Source: Eubacterium uniforme
GTDB lineage: Bacteria > Bacillota > Clostridia > Lachnospirales > Lachnospiraceae
Assembly (NCBI RefSeq): GCF_900167115.1
Contig: NZ_FUXZ01000007.1
Location: 1-64,000 of the forward strand
Reading direction: 5' to 3'
Length of the DNA: 64,000 nucleotides
A program made the translations under genes and the position numbers. Below, piece by piece: positions 25,179 through 33,652 of the stretch. Position 1 is the first letter of the stretch. Every line of letters starts with the position of its first letter. A model generated the notes under the pieces. That model was given only the letters and a program-made list of their open reading frames with translations. It was not told where the DNA came from and did not search any database.

Positions 25179-25343
25179 ATGAGAAAAATGTTAGACTTTT
25201 TAAAGGATGAAAATGGTCAGGGTATGGTAGAGTACGGTCTTATTATCGCACTTATCGCAATCGTAGTTATTGCTGCATTAACAATTCTCGGACCAAAGAT
25301 TGCTTAGTTATTCAACAAAGTTAGCGAACAGGTTAACGAATAA
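25179..25343 (+). pseudogene. Flp pilin gene with in-frame TAG at codon 43
   Basis: AAGGAGGACGAC precedes ATG 25179. The frame encodes MRKMLDFLKDENGQGMVEYG and a full hydrophobic helix, then stops at TAG 25305-25307. Reading through gives LFNKVSEQVNE and TAA 25341-25343, which is the C terminus of the intact Flp at 49785-49952 almost residue for residue. A single CAG to TAG change is the likely cause. A 42-residue product would still contain the cleavage site and helix. Its strong ribosome site and terminator suggest this was the main pilin gene. Confidence 0.8.
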
Positions 25344-25359
25344 TTGATGTATTATTTTG

Positions 25360-25396
25360 AAGAGTAGGGCACTTGTGTCCTACTCTTTGTTTTTTT
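25360..25396 (+). terminator. Terminator after the Flp pilin genes
   Basis: AAGAGTAGGGCA (25360-25371) pairs with TGTCCTACTCTT (25376-25387), 12 bp with one G-U, followed by a T-rich run to 25396. It could let pilin message exceed that of the downstream assembly genes. Confidence 0.85.
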
Positions 25397-25448
25397 AAAA
25401 AGATTTGGGGCGAAAAAAGATAATAAAAAAGGAAGGAAGGTGGGCGAT

Positions 25449-25919
25449 ATGTTGTTAGATGCTGTTTCTCCTATAAAAAGACTTAAGGGCGAAGAAGGTC
25501 AAGATATAGTAGAATTCGCATTGGTGTTACCGATTCTTGCAGCACTTTTATTTGGCATTATTGATTACGGTTGGATTTTTTTGAATTCGGCGAGAGTTGC
25601 GAACGCAGCTAGAGAGGGTGCTAGATTTGCGGTTATGAATTATAAGCAAGCAGATGCGGATAGAGGCGCTCAAAGTATTGAAGATTATCTTGGCAAACAG
25701 GTTGAAGATAATGTTAGAGATGTTTTGCCGGCAAATTTAAAGAATTCATTCGCTGGGTTACAGGTTAAGGTTACAGAAACAAATATTAGCGCTGATGATC
25801 ATAAAATAGAAGTTGAAGTTAGTGCAAATATTAAATTATTTACTCCTGTTGTTAGTACGATAATAGGCAGTAAAAAATATCCGGTAAGGAAGAAATTTGC
25901 TATGAAGAAGATGAATTAA
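25449..25919 (+). CDS. TadE-like pseudopilin
   Basis: The 156-residue protein has a prepilin-like segment EEGQDIVEFALVLPILAALL (about residues 15-34), with Gly before the cleavage point and Glu at +5. A beta-rich C-terminal domain ends in FTPVVSTIIGSKKYPV. This is the TadE architecture, a minor pseudopilin processed by the prepilin peptidase. ATG 25449 follows GGAAGGTGGG; a GTG at 25440 is also in frame. It is the first gene after the pilin terminator. Confidence 0.88.
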   Translation: MLLDAVSPIKRLKGEEGQDIVEFALVLPILAALLFGIIDYGWIFLNSARVANAAREGARFAVMNYKQADADRGAQSIEDYLGKQVEDNVRDVLPANLKNSFAGLQVKVTETNISADDHKIEVEVSANIKLFTPVVSTIIGSKKYPVRKKFAMKKMN

Positions 25920-25932
25920 AAGGAGTAAGTTT

Positions 25933-26445
25933 ATGGTGAATGTTAGATCGTTATTTTGTCGTAGAAGACGAAATGAAGAGGGTCAAGGAACTGTAGAGTT
26001 TGCTTTGATATTGCCTATCCTTCTTATTATAATATTTGGTATAATTGATTTTGGATGGCTTTTTTTTAACATGGAAATGGTTGCAGATGTTGCTAGATCA
26101 AGTGCAAGAAAAGCAGTTGTAAGTATACATGATTATGGTGAAACAAATGCTGCAGGAGAAAAGGAAACAGATGCGATTACGAAGGATGTTAAATTTAACA
26201 AGGTTGCTTTTGAAACAAACTTAAAAAGTATTGTTGGAAAGAAATTACCTGGATATTTAAACAAACCAGGTGCTAATCTTCAGGTCAAAGCAGATGAGGA
26301 AGATACAGCTTCTTCGATTAAAAATAAGGTTATAAAAGTAACAGTAGAAGTGGACATCCCGTTGTTCACGCCAGTTTTGTGGACTATAACAGGACACAAA
26401 AAATATCATGTCAGAAGAGAAGTTAAAATGAAACGGGAATATTAA
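25933..26445 (+). CDS. Second TadE-like pseudopilin
   Basis: The 170-residue protein repeats the plan of its upstream neighbour: NEEGQGTVEFALILPILLII (about 14-33), then a globular domain ending in VPLF-like PLFTPVLWTITGHKKYHV. AAGGAG lies 7 bases before ATG 25933, 13 bp after the previous stop. The pair of TadE-like proteins likely forms a heteromeric priming complex, as in other Tad loci. Confidence 0.88.
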   Translation: MVNVRSLFCRRRRNEEGQGTVEFALILPILLIIIFGIIDFGWLFFNMEMVADVARSSARKAVVSIHDYGETNAAGEKETDAITKDVKFNKVAFETNLKSIVGKKLPGYLNKPGANLQVKADEEDTASSIKNKVIKVTVEVDIPLFTPVLWTITGHKKYHVRREVKMKREY

Positions 26446-26469
26446 TAAATACGAAAGGCAGAAACAATA

Positions 26470-27333
26470 ATGAAAAAAGTATATTTAGTTGCAGTTGTAG
26501 TCGCACTTGTTGCGGGTATTTGTACGTTTTTATTTGCAAATCAGTTATTTAAAACAGTATCTGCTAAATCTGCAGATACAACTAAAGTGTGGGTTCCAAT
26601 TCAAAATATTGAACCTAATACAAAGTTATCACTTGATATTCTTACAAATGAATTTGAAGAAAAAGACATTTTCACAAAGGATTTAATTGAAAATGTTGTT
26701 CTATCTAAAGAGGATTTGGTTGATAAGATTAATCGTGAAACATTATATGCTCATGAACAGATTAATATAAACAGATTTTATGATTCTAATGCTGAAAACT
26801 TAGCATTATCGCTTAAACTTAGTGCTGATGAACAGGCTTACACTATAAAAGCCACTGAAAGACAGGGTGTTGATGGTTATATTTCCGTTGGCGATACTGT
26901 AGATCTTTTATATATTCCACGTGATGTTGAGGATTTAAGAGATTACATTAATGGTACAGGTAAGTATGAAGATAAGGAAAATGGAGGATCAAACCCTAAA
27001 TCAGATACTGACAAGGGTAATGATAATAGCACTCAGAAAGATGGAACTAAGAGAGACAAAGATGGTAAACTCTTATACGGTCCAAACCAGGATATGACAT
27101 TAGAAGATATTTATAGTTTATATGATGTTGAAGTATTTTCTGATTTAGAAGTATTAGCGATTTCAAGCCATGATGCAAGTAGTGCTTCAGAGCAGAGTGG
27201 TGGAGAAGTTACTAATTATTCAAATATTACACTTAGACTTAGAAAAGAAGATGTTAAAGAAATTAAAAAGTTACAGGTAATGTTTGGTGAAGATAGTTAC
27301 ACACTTGCACTTAATAAGAAAGCAAATAATTAA
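26470..27333 (+). CDS. cpaB: CpaB/RcpC Flp pilus assembly protein
   Basis: The 287-residue protein has an N-terminal signal or TM segment (about 5-25). A SAF domain follows (about 40-105, with VWVPIQNIEPNTKLSLDIL), then a second beta-rich region, interrupted by a low-complexity Asp/Lys/Ser/Asn linker near 165-200. CpaB acts outside the membrane, probably binding peptidoglycan or pilus components. The gene lies 24 bp after the second TadE-like gene with GAAAGG upstream. Confidence 0.88.
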   Translation: MKKVYLVAVVVALVAGICTFLFANQLFKTVSAKSADTTKVWVPIQNIEPNTKLSLDILTNEFEEKDIFTKDLIENVVLSKEDLVDKINRETLYAHEQININRFYDSNAENLALSLKLSADEQAYTIKATERQGVDGYISVGDTVDLLYIPRDVEDLRDYINGTGKYEDKENGGSNPKSDTDKGNDNSTQKDGTKRDKDGKLLYGPNQDMTLEDIYSLYDVEVFSDLEVLAISSHDASSASEQSGGEVTNYSNITLRLRKEDVKEIKKLQVMFGEDSYTLALNKKANN

Positions 27334-27351
27334 GGTTAAGGAGAAGAATCA

Positions 27352-28491
27352 ATGGCAAAATTAAATATCGTTGTTGTTTCAGCTGAAACACAATATAAAG
27401 TTACTATTAAAAATAAGATATCAGACCCTGAAATTGCTATAGTTGGATACGCTGATTATACAAAAGAGTCTAGACTTAAAATCGAAGGTTATACACCGGA
27501 TGTAGTTGTTTGTGTTGCAAGTTCACCTGTTGAAGCAGAAATATTCAAGTTTATTGAAGGTATGCATTTCCAAAAAAGTGGATGTTCAGCAGTTATTGTT
27601 ACAGATGACGTTAATGTTAATATGGTTAATAAAGCTGCAAGAATTGGTGTGCGTCAGGTTATTGATATCAACTCAACACCAGATACATTCTGTCAGATTT
27701 TAAGAGAAGTTAACGAATATGAACAGGAAATCAGATCACAGCTTAATATTGAAAGAAGAGTACGTTCAAAAGTAATTTCTTTCTTTGGTAGTAAGGGTGG
27801 TACTGGTAAATCAACAGTTGCTGCTAACGTTGCATCAGCTCTTGCTAAAAAAGGTAGTAAGGTATTACTTTTAGACTTCGATTTTTCATTTGGTGATCAG
27901 AACTTATTATTAGACCTTGAACCAAAGGATACAGTTGTAGAACTTGTTCAGGATCCAGAAGGTATTGGTATTGAAAAGGTTAACAGTATTGCAGTGATGC
28001 ATTCATCAGGTGTAGTATTACTTGCTGCTCCTAAGAGTCCTGAGTATGCTGAATATGTATCACCAGAACATGTTTCATCAATTATTGAAAATGTTAGACC
28101 ATACTATGAATATGTAATTATAGATATTAGTAATGGCTTTTCGGATCAGAGTATTGTAGCTCTTGAAAATAGTGATGAAATTATGCTTGTTGGTGAACCT
28201 GATATTTTAAGTTTAAAGGAAGCTAAGGAAACTGTTAACATTTTAGATCAGTTACAGCAGAAGAGTAAAATTAAGGTTATTCTTAATAAAAATACTAATG
28301 GTCTTATTAAGGCTAAGGATTATGAAAAGATGCTTGATATGGATGTATATTCAACAATTGGATATGACTATTCAACATGTGCAAAAGCAACTAATAAAGG
28401 TCAGCCGTTTGTTTTATATTCAACACATTCAGTTGTTGCAAGAGATACAATGCAGTTAGTAGAACGTATTGTTAAAGATAAAGTTGATTAA
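27352..28491 (+). CDS. TadZ/CpaE pilus localization ATPase
   Basis: The 379-residue protein has an N-terminal receiver-like domain (residues 1-125) and a MinD-type ATPase domain with deviant Walker A FFGSKGGTGKST near 143-154. LLLDFDFSFGDQNLLLDL supplies the A' motif. TadZ proteins position the Tad apparatus in the cell. AAGGAG precedes ATG 27352. The receiver-like domain lacks an obvious phosphoacceptor Asp, as usual in CpaE. Confidence 0.9.
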   Translation: MAKLNIVVVSAETQYKVTIKNKISDPEIAIVGYADYTKESRLKIEGYTPDVVVCVASSPVEAEIFKFIEGMHFQKSGCSAVIVTDDVNVNMVNKAARIGVRQVIDINSTPDTFCQILREVNEYEQEIRSQLNIERRVRSKVISFFGSKGGTGKSTVAANVASALAKKGSKVLLLDFDFSFGDQNLLLDLEPKDTVVELVQDPEGIGIEKVNSIAVMHSSGVVLLAAPKSPEYAEYVSPEHVSSIIENVRPYYEYVIIDISNGFSDQSIVALENSDEIMLVGEPDILSLKEAKETVNILDQLQQKSKIKVILNKNTNGLIKAKDYEKMLDMDVYSTIGYDYSTCAKATNKGQPFVLYSTHSVVARDTMQLVERIVKDKVD

Positions 28492-28523
28492 TTAATCTAG
28501 AAATGTATAAGGTGGTAATATAG

Positions 28524-29858
28524 ATGGGATTATTAGATAGAATCCAAGATCAATCCAGTGTTTTAGTAGATTCGAATGCAAATGATTCAGATGAAACTCA
28601 AGTTAAGGTTGATCCATATGCAAAACAGAAAAATATGATTCATTCAAGGGTAATTGATAAATTAAACCGCCAGGGCAAGAGTGATGTTGATAGAGTTGAA
28701 ATGCTTCAATTGCTTGAAGAAACTATTGCTGAAGATGTGTTTGATATTCCTAGAATGGAAAGACCTAAGATGGCAATTGAATTGTTGAATGATATCTTAG
28801 GATATGGTCCTATTCAGGAACTTGTTGATAATCCAAGTTATTCTGAAATTATGGTTAATGGTCCTAATCAGGTATACGTGGAATATAAAGGTAAATTAAC
28901 ACTTACTGATATTAAATTTAGAGATGATGCTCATCTTATGAACATAATCGATAGAATCGTATCATTAGTTGGACGTCATGTAGATGAAGCTAGCCCAATG
29001 TGTGATGCTCGTCTTAAAGATGGTTCCCGTGTTAACGTTATTATTCCACCAATTTCACTTGTAGGTCCAGTACTTACAATTCGTAAATTCGGTAAGGATC
29101 CTGTTACAGCACAGCAGTTGCTTGAATGGGGTTCTATGACACCAAAGATGCTCAACTTCCTTGAAGCTTGTGTTAAGGGTAAACTTAATATTATCGTTTC
29201 GGGTGGTACTGGTTCAGGTAAAACAACGTTGCTTAACGTTTTATCAACTTATATTCCAGCTGATGAGCGTATTGTTACAATAGAAGATGCAGCTGAAGTT
29301 CAGCTTAAACAGGAACATGTAGTTACTCTTGAAGCAAGACCTGCAAACCTTGAAGGTAGAGGTCAGGTTAGCATTCGAGATTTAGTACGTAACGCACTCC
29401 GTATGAGACCTGATAGAATTATCGTAGGTGAGTGTCGTGGTGGCGAAACACTCGACATGCTTCAGGCCATGAATACAGGTCATGATGGTTCACTTACAAC
29501 AGCCCATGCTAACTCTCCACGAGATACAGTAGCCCGTGTAGAAACCATGGTTATGATGTCAGGTATGGAATTGCCGGTACGTGCTATTAGAGAACAGGTA
29601 GCATCTGCTATTGATATGATTGTACAGCAGAGCCGTCTACGTGATGGTACTCGTAAAATTACTCAGATTACAGAAGTAGTAGGTATGGAAGGTGATGTTA
29701 TTAGTACGCAGGATCTTTTCGTATTTGAAACAGATGGTAAACTTGATACTAATGGAAAATTCCAGGGTAAGTTTGTTGCTACAGGTATCCATCCTAACTG
29801 CTTACAGAAGATCCGAGAGAACGGAGTAGTGGTAAAGAATGATTGGTTTACAAATTAG
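28524..29858 (+). CDS. tadA: TadA/CpaF secretion ATPase
   Basis: The 444-residue protein is a type II/IV secretion ATPase: Walker A IIVSGGTGSGKTTLLN near 224-239, Asp box around IVTIEDAAE, Walker B PDRIIVGECRGGE near 291-303 and a His box with TAHANSPRD. It powers Flp pilus assembly as a cytosolic hexamer. GGTGG precedes ATG 28524. Its last 20 bp overlap the start of tadB, indicating translational coupling. No key residue is missing. Confidence 0.95.
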   Translation: MGLLDRIQDQSSVLVDSNANDSDETQVKVDPYAKQKNMIHSRVIDKLNRQGKSDVDRVEMLQLLEETIAEDVFDIPRMERPKMAIELLNDILGYGPIQELVDNPSYSEIMVNGPNQVYVEYKGKLTLTDIKFRDDAHLMNIIDRIVSLVGRHVDEASPMCDARLKDGSRVNVIIPPISLVGPVLTIRKFGKDPVTAQQLLEWGSMTPKMLNFLEACVKGKLNIIVSGGTGSGKTTLLNVLSTYIPADERIVTIEDAAEVQLKQEHVVTLEARPANLEGRGQVSIRDLVRNALRMRPDRIIVGECRGGETLDMLQAMNTGHDGSLTTAHANSPRDTVARVETMVMMSGMELPVRAIREQVASAIDMIVQQSRLRDGTRKITQITEVVGMEGDVISTQDLFVFETDGKLDTNGKFQGKFVATGIHPNCLQKIRENGVVVKNDWFTN

Positions 29859-30837
29859 TTTTATGAACATGGATATCGCTATAGGCTTGTTTACTCTTGG
29901 TATGATGGCACTTGCTGGTGTTGTAGGATTTATTGTATATGCAAAAATGTCTGAGGATCAGCGATATACTGATGGAAGAGTAAATAAAATTGGTGTTTTA
30001 AATTTAGTAGAACTTAAAGATGATGATGATGTATTGACGCAGGAGAAGAAAAAAAGAAGAAAAAAGCAAAGTGATAAGAGTCTTACTGTGAGAATTGAAA
30101 ATTGGTTGTTTGAAGAATTACTTGCAGCAGATATCATGATGAAGCCAGAGGAATATATGACAATTTGGATTTTGGTATTTTTTGTTCCGGCAGGTATTAT
30201 TTTCTTGTTTAGTCAGAATATCACGTTTACACTTATTTTATTGGTGGCCGGTGGAGTTGGTCCATATGTTTTTATTAAACGTCAACAAAATAAAAGAAGA
30301 AAGATTTTTGAATCTCAGTTGTGTGATGCTTTGATGATTAGTACAAGTTGTTTACGTTCAGGTCTTACATTCCAACAAGCTATGGAAACTATAGCCAAGG
30401 ATATGGAAGCACCAATTAGTACAGAATTTGCCAGAGCATGTAGTGAAATAAATTTTGGTAGCTCAATGGATAAAGCTCTTTCGGATATGGTTGCAAGAAT
30501 TAAGAGCCCTGATCTTATGCTTGCTGTTTCGGCTGTAAGTGTACAGAGACAAACGGGTGGTAACTTGTCACAGATTCTTGAAACAATTTCTAATACGATT
30601 AGAGAAAGAATTAAGGTTAAAGCAGATGTTAGTGCTGTTACTTCACAGGGGAGAATGTCGGGACTTCTTATAGGTGCTTTACCAATTGGTCTAGGACTTG
30701 TACTTAATTTGATTAACCCTGAATATATGAAACCGATGTTAGAAACAAGTATAGGACATATATTGTTAGGTTTATGCGTTGTTCTTGAAGTTGTAGGTTT
30801 CTTGGCAATTAAGAAGATAGTAGACATTAAGTACTAA
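29839..30837 (+). CDS. tadB: TadB inner-membrane platform protein
   Basis: The 332-residue protein has an N-terminal TM helix, two central ones (about 115-155), a T2SSF domain (LCDALMISTSCLRSGLTFQQ near 155-175) and C-terminal TM helices. T2SSF proteins form the membrane platform that the ATPase turns. The start at 29839 lies inside tadA. An in-frame Met near 29863 is an alternative with MNMDIAIG. TadB normally pairs with TadC, which follows. Confidence 0.92.
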   Translation: MIGLQISFMNMDIAIGLFTLGMMALAGVVGFIVYAKMSEDQRYTDGRVNKIGVLNLVELKDDDDVLTQEKKKRRKKQSDKSLTVRIENWLFEELLAADIMMKPEEYMTIWILVFFVPAGIIFLFSQNITFTLILLVAGGVGPYVFIKRQQNKRRKIFESQLCDALMISTSCLRSGLTFQQAMETIAKDMEAPISTEFARACSEINFGSSMDKALSDMVARIKSPDLMLAVSAVSVQRQTGGNLSQILETISNTIRERIKVKADVSAVTSQGRMSGLLIGALPIGLGLVLNLINPEYMKPMLETSIGHILLGLCVVLEVVGFLAIKKIVDIKY

Positions 30838-30872
30838 CTATTGAATTAGAAATATAGTTAGGAGGAAAAATA

Positions 30873-31808
30873 ATGATAAATGCATTAGTATTTGCATATA
30901 CTGCATTAGCCTTTATGATTGTTGTTGTGGTTCTTTGGGATAAAGGTACAGAAGAAGATACAAAAGACAGACGTATAAAGGTTATTAATAGAAGAAACAG
31001 TAAAGATAATGTTTATAATGAACTAGATGATAGTTTTGTTAACAGATTTATAAAACCGTTAATTAATAGAGCTAAACAGTCAGTAGAAGATGCAACGGAA
31101 AAATCAAATTCAAAAACTGGTGCAAATGAAGAAAAAGAAGTAAAAGTTAGTAAACAGTTAAGACTTGCAGGTGTAAAGATGTCGGCAGGTGATTACGCTT
31201 TTTTGAAGCAGGCTGTGTTTATTGTCTCAGTTTTTTTAGGCATACTTCTAGCAATAATAGTACCTATCGACATAATATATAGATTTATGTTATTTGGTGT
31301 GATTTTTGTATTTGGATATGCTGGTCCGGATTTTATATTGAAATCAAAAGTAAATTCACATCAGGAAGCTATTAGAATGCAGTTACCTGATGCTATGGAC
31401 TTACTTGGAACATGTATTGAAGCAGGTTTGAGTTTTGATGGCGCTTTAGTTAAGGTTGCTGAAAAGATGGAAGGACCGTTTATTGATGAATTGATTATTT
31501 TATATAATCAAATTCAAATGGGCAAACCTAGAAATGAAGCTTTAAAACAGATGGGTGATAGTTCAGAAATTCAGGAGTTGAAGACATTCGTAGCTGCTTT
31601 AGCACAGGCAAATGAACTTGGTATTCCTATTAATAATGTTATGCAGGTTCAGTCTGAGCAACTTAGAGAAACTCGTAAAAGAATAGCACAGGAAAAGGGA
31701 TTAAAAGCTCCAGTCAAGATGATGATTCCTATGGTTGCGCTTATATTTCCAAATATATTAATTGTTATTATGGCACCAAGTGTGCTTAATATGATGGGTG
31801 GCTTATAA
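30873..31808 (+). CDS. tadC: TadC inner-membrane platform protein
   Basis: The 311-residue protein has an N-terminal TM helix, a charged cytosolic loop, two TM helices (about 110-150) and a T2SSF domain (QLPDAMDLLGTCIEAGLSFD near 170-189). A C-terminal TM helix ends the protein. AGGAGG lies 7 bases before ATG 30873. Together with TadB it forms the heteromeric platform. The gene is followed after 3 bp by a DUF192 gene. Confidence 0.92.
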   Translation: MINALVFAYTALAFMIVVVVLWDKGTEEDTKDRRIKVINRRNSKDNVYNELDDSFVNRFIKPLINRAKQSVEDATEKSNSKTGANEEKEVKVSKQLRLAGVKMSAGDYAFLKQAVFIVSVFLGILLAIIVPIDIIYRFMLFGVIFVFGYAGPDFILKSKVNSHQEAIRMQLPDAMDLLGTCIEAGLSFDGALVKVAEKMEGPFIDELIILYNQIQMGKPRNEALKQMGDSSEIQELKTFVAALAQANELGIPINNVMQVQSEQLRETRKRIAQEKGLKAPVKMMIPMVALIFPNILIVIMAPSVLNMMGGL

Positions 31809-31811
31809 AAA

Positions 31812-32177
31812 ATGAGTAAAGTAAAAATAGTAAAAGCTATTTATAAAAATCAAGTTTTATGTGAAGAAGTAGAACTTGCGAACAATTGGTATAGAAGACT
31901 TATGGGTCTTATGTTTAGAAAGACCATGGCAGAAAGCCATGGTCTTCTGCTTGACCCTTGTAATTCTATACATACGTTTAATATGAAATTTAATATAGAT
32001 ACTATATATCTCGACAGGGATGATGTAATTGTATCCTTGGATAAAGATATTCCAAAAGGGAAAGTTAGACCTATTGTAAAAAATGCAAAAAAGGTTTTAG
32101 AAATAAATTCAGGATTAATTGAAAAATATCAATTGCAATTAGGAGAAAAAGTTAGTATAATAGAGAAAAATGGATAG
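31812..32177 (+). CDS. DUF192-domain protein
   Basis: The 121-residue protein shows the DUF192 pattern: YRRLMGLMFRKTM near 27-39, then SIHTFNMKFNIDTIYLDRDD and KVRPIVKNAKKVLEI. It has no signal peptide, so it is cytosolic. DUF192 proteins are beta-rich and of unknown function; they occur next to Tad loci in several Firmicutes. The ATG is 3 bp after tadC, so translation is coupled. The 140 bp downstream hold a weak hairpin around TGACTAAATCG and no gene. Confidence 0.85.
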   Translation: MSKVKIVKAIYKNQVLCEEVELANNWYRRLMGLMFRKTMAESHGLLLDPCNSIHTFNMKFNIDTIYLDRDDVIVSLDKDIPKGKVRPIVKNAKKVLEINSGLIEKYQLQLGEKVSIIEKNG

Positions 32178-32319
32178 TTATCTTATGACTATTAGTGGGT
32201 CGTGGGCTGACTAAATCGGGAGAATCGATTGAGTGAGTCAATTTTGTGTGTGATAATTTACAGCGCACAGACGGGTAGAATAGTATAATTTTAACAGAAA
32301 GTAGGAGGAGTGTGGTATT

Positions 32320-33552
32320 ATGGCTAAAACAAAAATTCCATCATCAAACCCAATTGGATTAAGACGTAATGAGTTAGGTGAGGTTTCAGGAACAGATAAT
32401 AGCTATGGATTTTCACGTGCAGTAAGAGGATATGATCCAAAGGAAGTTGATGAGTATATTGATAACCTTTTAGATAATTATAGAAATGCACAGAGAGTAC
32501 TTGACCAGAATAGGGAAGAATTTGAAAATGAAAGAGAACTCATAAGTTGTGAAGTCGATGGACTTAAATCTCAAAAAGCTGAATGGGAAGCTAAAATAGC
32601 TGAATATCAGGCTGTTATAGATGATTTATCTAATAAAATGGTTGAATCAGCAGGTGATGAAGCTGTTGAGGAGATGAGAAAACTTAGAGATCAAATAAAA
32701 AAATATGAACGTAAGGATGCTGAAAATCAGGAAATTATAGATAATTTAAGCAATCAGCTTGGAGAGTCACAGAAGATTATTAACACACTTAATGCAAAGT
32801 CAAATACTAATATTCGAGAAGTAGAAGATTTAAATGCAAAAATTAGAGAGTTACAGGCTTCAGTTGATAGTTCTGCAGATGCAGAAGCAGCAAAGATGCA
32901 GCTCACCACTGAAAATATGCAACTCACAGCGCAAATTGCTGAACTAGAAAAAGTTAATGCTGATAATGCAGCTATGGTAGATACTTTGTCAAGAGAGAAT
33001 GAAGAGAATGTTGCAAAGGTTGCAGAGTTATCAGATAAAATGGTTACACTTGAGGATACAGCTGCTGAATATGAAAAAATCAGGGCTGAACATGATGATT
33101 TAGTAAAACATGCTGAAGATTCAGAAGCAACAATCGAAAATTTAAGAAATCAGTTATTAGTTGTTAATGATATGGTTAAAGAGAATGAAGATTTAAGAGC
33201 TCAGATTAATACATTCCAAACACAAATGAGTGATTATGATGAGATTCTTGCAGATAGAGATTCATTAAGAGGTGAGTTTAATGACATTGCAAAAGAGAAT
33301 GAAGATTTAAGAGCTCAGATTGAAACATTCCAGACTCAGATGAATGATTATGATGAATTGCTTGCAGATAGAGATTCATTGAGAAATGAGTTAGAGGGAT
33401 TCCAATCTCAGTTTGATGAAACTAGAAGTGCAATGAAAGAAAAGGATGAAGCACTTGAGCAGTGCATAGATCAGTTGAGTAAGTTAGAGGAATCTATCAG
33501 TCTTATTCAGTACCAGATAGATGAGGCTAAAACAAGAGCTCAAAAAGCATAA
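32320..33552 (+). CDS. DivIVA-like coiled-coil protein in the Tad locus
   Basis: After a short polar tail, residues about 28-55 read YGFSRAVRGYDPKEVDEYID, the DivIVA N-terminal membrane-curvature motif. The remaining 350 residues are almost unbroken coiled coil. A 38-residue unit is tandemly repeated near 290-365 (KENEDLRAQINTFQTQMSDY and KENEDLRAQIETFQTQMNDY). DivIVA proteins mark poles and septa. GTAGGAGGAG precedes ATG 32320. Position between tadC/DUF192 and tadG suggests a scaffold that places the pilus; this is inference. Confidence 0.75.
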   Translation: MAKTKIPSSNPIGLRRNELGEVSGTDNSYGFSRAVRGYDPKEVDEYIDNLLDNYRNAQRVLDQNREEFENERELISCEVDGLKSQKAEWEAKIAEYQAVIDDLSNKMVESAGDEAVEEMRKLRDQIKKYERKDAENQEIIDNLSNQLGESQKIINTLNAKSNTNIREVEDLNAKIRELQASVDSSADAEAAKMQLTTENMQLTAQIAELEKVNADNAAMVDTLSRENEENVAKVAELSDKMVTLEDTAAEYEKIRAEHDDLVKHAEDSEATIENLRNQLLVVNDMVKENEDLRAQINTFQTQMSDYDEILADRDSLRGEFNDIAKENEDLRAQIETFQTQMNDYDELLADRDSLRNELEGFQSQFDETRSAMKEKDEALEQCIDQLSKLEESISLIQYQIDEAKTRAQKA

Positions 33553-33652
33553 TTTGTTGATTAGGGGAGTAAAGGTCATTTATGTAAGGGGAGTTTTTGG
33601 TTAATGGACTTATATGGATGACTATAAAATAATTTAATTTATGGAGGTTAAT

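Noticed and set aside
7646-25307. TAG as a reassigned sense codon
   Set aside because: Many intact genes in the window (for example the two ABC/DUF1854 operon genes ending at 16354 and 16903, pheA and trpS) end in TAG, so TAG is a normal stop here.
30315-30827. 170-residue antisense frame inside tadB
   Set aside because: TadB is complete and well conserved in the forward frame. The antisense product has no domain and no ribosome site.
31921-31945. Palindrome AGACCATGGC...GCCATGGTCT within the DUF192 gene
   Set aside because: It lies inside well-conserved coding sequence, has no T-run and is best explained by codon content.
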